The translations under genes and the position numbers were made by a program. DNA of 44,754 nucleotides from Chara braunii (Eukaryota > Streptophyta > Charophyceae > Charales > Characeae), in NCBI GenBank assembly GCA_003427395.1, contig BFEA01000694.1:396478-441231 (forward strand), written 5' to 3'. Shown here piece by piece: positions 42,390-44,754 of this stretch (its first letter is position 1; each line of letters begins with the position of its first letter). Under the pieces are notes generated by a model. It saw only the letters and a list, made by a program, of their open reading frames with translations, searched no databases and was not told where the DNA came from.

Positions 42390-44656
42390 CACATACCTGA
42401 GCACTGAGAAGGGAGAGAACCGCTGTTTGTCCGCAGTTGGGGATTGAGCGGCGGCAACGAGCGAAAGGATAGGTCTCGAGAGTTGCGGAATTAAGAGGAA
42501 GAAAGTCGCCTGCTGACAAATGTAGGATCCGGCAGGGGGAGTGAGGACTGCAGTCGGCTAGCCCAGTTCCTACAAAGGTTGCAAGTTGGCCTGTTCCGGC
42601 CCACAGTATCAGGTGAAAAAGCGGGAGGGCATCGTTGAGACTGCAAGCCAATCTGTAGGTTGGCGTGGGCTGGCGTGCTCGCAAGGAGGTCAGCGGACTG
42701 CGGAGTTGGGAAATCCGCTTATTGACCAGCATGCGGCCTNCCCTGTAGGNCGAAGCAGCAAACTGGCNNGCGGGGCGTGGGCCTGGCCACCGNCTGGGGC
42801 ACTGACCGTTCTACCAGGTCGGGCAGTAAGAAGTGAGCCGCGGGGGTGCAAGCTTGCGGAAGGGTCAAGATCGTAGAGTTGAGTGAAGGGGTGTTCTTGA
42901 TGTTAGTTTGAAAGGTTGTATGGGAATCAGCAACCGACAATTTGACTTTTGTTCGGCCTCATTGCGGGGCCCTCAGGTGACTGAAGGAAACAAGGCCCTC
43001 TCCGGAGAGTTGAGTCAGTCCCTCTATTGGATCTCGAGAGTCTGAAACCCCTACCTCTGCCCTTCTAACTCTACGTCTAGTCTGTTGGTTCTGAGAGGAA
43101 GGCGGCAGGCGGGATTGCAACCAATAATCCGCGCCAAGGCCTCTGTGGGAGGATCGCCCCACTGATTGCGGGAGCTCTGCCGGGACTCAGGCGGAGTCCT
43201 GGAGGCAGGGAACTGAGTGGTAATTCCCTGACTCCTTCTATAAACCCAACCATAACCCCTATGTGTACATCTTTCTATGGTTTGACTGAGTGTACTGCGT
43301 GAATCCTGTACTCTGATTTTGGTTCGACTGTCAGGACTTAAGTCGGACCGAAATAAAGGAATGTGTGTGTGAGTTCAGTTTCAGACTTTGCTTGGTTGCC
43401 TGAAAGCAAATTGTGAATAAAAGGGGTTGCATCTGGGGGAAAGGTTGAGAGGAAGGCAGCATTGCGTGCCGCTTTGATTGGGTCGTTAAGGCTGGGAGGT
43501 CCCCATAAGTTTGGGGAAGCCCGGCGCTTTGTTTATTTTTGGATTGCATGGAGCCCCAGACCGCTCTATAAGTTTAGGTAGTCTGAATGCTCTGGAGGCT
43601 GGGAAGACCCCATAAGTTTGGGGAGACCCAGTGCTATGAATTGCATGGGGGGTCAGGACGCTCTATAAGTTTAGGTGTCCTGACTGCTCTGACTTGCGAG
43701 GGTTTGACTGTGATTGACTTTCAGGAACTCAGGGCGCTCAATAAGTTTTGGTGCCTTGAGTTCCCTTGTTTTCTTTGGGATTTTCCTGAGTTTCTTTTGG
43801 TTCTGAACGAGGGGGCCGAACTGTTCTGTAAGTTCACGTGGCTCAGTCTCTCCCTGCATTTGTTTCAAAGGAATGAACCTCACAAAGGGCACGCCCTTCT
43901 GTAAGTTCAGGGGGCTTGACCCAATGCCATACACAGAAAGGCTCAAAGAGAAATGAATTAGGTGGAGAGGCAGACCCTTTCGTAACTTCAGGGGGCTTAA
44001 CTCAAAGCCTCACACATGCTGGAACCCAATGGTATAATCTGGCTATACTGTATTATTACTTTATCTACGAACAGGCTAGTCAGACGCGGGTTCCATAAGA
44101 TTGGATTGCCTGACTATAGCTTATCGTAATTCGAAGAGAGTATAACTAAAGAGATATAAGTGAAGGTAAGCTTGGACAGGCTGAGCAACGTTCTAAGATG
44201 AGCGGCTCAGCCCTATGTCCGTTTGGAAGACTAAGTGCAATAGGTATATATAACTTGGCTGATTAAACAGTTCATGGCGGCTAGAGTGGTCTAGTCATAT
44301 GCCCAAGGAAGTGAAAAGTAGTTGTGCCCTCTGTTTGTGTATACTTGGCCGAGTCAGAACGCTCTATAAGTTTAGGTATTCTAACTTTAGGCCTGACTAA
44401 GTTGGGCGCGCTCTGTAAGTTAAGGTGGCCTGACCTATACCTTATGTAAGTTGGGTTTAAAGGGTTAAATCATTGACAGATCATGAACTATTGTTTGTTC
44501 AGGTTGACTTAGGGATGGTGAGAGTACTTACCTTTGTGGTTTGGCCTGCATGTGACTGAGTGAGGCTACTACTTGGTCTGAGTTTCAGTTTGATAGGTAG
44601 TTGCTTTAGTCGCTCACCACGTGCTAGAGCGATACGAGTTAGTTTCAATTCCTGCA
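40273..44656 (+). mobile_element. Second partial plus-sense LTR copy
   Basis: Collinear with about 32,240-37,156, with scattered differences and without the 34,823 duplication. It begins at an N and stops where position 44,657 changes to leader sequence, so neither end is a natural element end. Bases 41,949-42,774 contain about 30 single N, as in a consensus of conflicting reads. It contains the GC-rich hairpins, the about 180-bp hairpin modules (41,670-42,055), the (GA)n run, and the constant-loop array (43,490-44,440). It may be a real second LTR or an alternative version of the first. Confidence 0.7.
43490..44440 (+). repeat. Constant-loop hairpin array, second copy
   Basis: This corresponds module by module to 35,985-36,945. 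Informative differences include CAGAC/GTCTG at 43,557-43,585, which is fully paired, where the other copy has CAGAC/GCCTG. GTCAGAAC...TTCTAAC at about 44,353-44,384 stands where the other copy has GTTAGAAC...TTATGAC. Confidence 0.8.
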
Positions 44657-44657
44657 T

Positions 44658-44754
44658 ATGATTGATGAAGTGCGAAGTGAGGAGTTTAACTGTGAAAGTA
44701 TTTCCTAGAGCCCTGGTTGAGGTGTGATGCGGCCAGTACGGTCCTTAGAGTCTT
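44658..44754 (+). repeat. Window end repeats 40,175-40,271
   Basis: The last 97 bases are the same as the 97 bases before the N at 40,272, ending at the same GTCCTTAGAGTCTT. The change of sequence at 44,657 falls inside a region that continues normally at 37,157. The same contig end has been used twice. Confidence 0.9.

Noticed and set aside
44658-44754. Terminal direct repeat as evidence of a circular or terminally redundant molecule
   Set aside because: It duplicates internal sequence next to an N rather than the start of the window, so an assembly loop explains it.

Overview
The window is eukaryotic nuclear DNA dominated by repeats, with no bacterial or phage gene organisation. It contains long microsatellites, minisatellites, poly-A tracts, small inverted-repeat elements, degenerate retroelement reading frames, a 770-base assembly gap and several single-N contig joins. 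The retroelement reading frames and the tRNA-Asp-type primer binding site suggest a green-lineage genome. My best guess is a large, repeat-rich charophyte such as Chara, but this rests on resemblance only. No complete cellular gene can be supported.

Left part (1-20,860). A direct-repeat pair of about 1.49 kb (811-2293 and 4541-6039) has TG...CA ends like a small LTR pair. It is followed by simple-sequence DNA, a mostly single-copy stretch (about 7.5-10.4 kb) with three possible minus-strand exons, the gap (10,531-11,300), a region bounded by diverged inverted repeats (11.5-12.75 kb), minisatellites with 24-bp and 30-bp units, and two oppositely oriented copies of a roughly 95-bp MITE (about 17.2 and 19.0 kb). 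A frameshifted ORF1/gag-like retroelement frame lies at 19,794-20,849.

Right part (20,861-44,754). Two related, unusually long LTRs face each other. The minus-sense copy is 20,861-27,567 (6.7 kb) and the plus-sense copy is about 31,364-39,521 (8.2 kb). The plus copy ends in ...TTGACA and is followed by an 18-nt match to a tRNA-Asp primer binding site (39,524-39,541). Between the LTRs is a minus-strand internal region whose only recognisable coding sequence is a gag pseudogene (capsid-like region, then a CCHC zinc knuckle) broken by two in-frame TGA codons. I found no pol. The simplest reading is a minus-strand gag-only element whose 5' part is interrupted by a plus-strand relative. A second partial LTR copy (40,273-44,656) follows a single-N join, and the last 97 bases of the window repeat the 97 bases before that join, so the right end is an unresolved assembly loop.

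The most interesting signal is inside the LTRs. They carry arrays of hairpins with a nearly constant loop and stems that differ from hairpin to hairpin yet remain self-complementary (23,205-23,800; 35,985-36,945; 43,490-44,440). One positionally equivalent hairpin in the two facing LTRs differs by two compensatory base-pair changes. Further hairpin families occur on about 180-bp and about 100-bp modules elsewhere in the same LTRs, and a 123-bp tandem module is present three times in one LTR and five times in the other.
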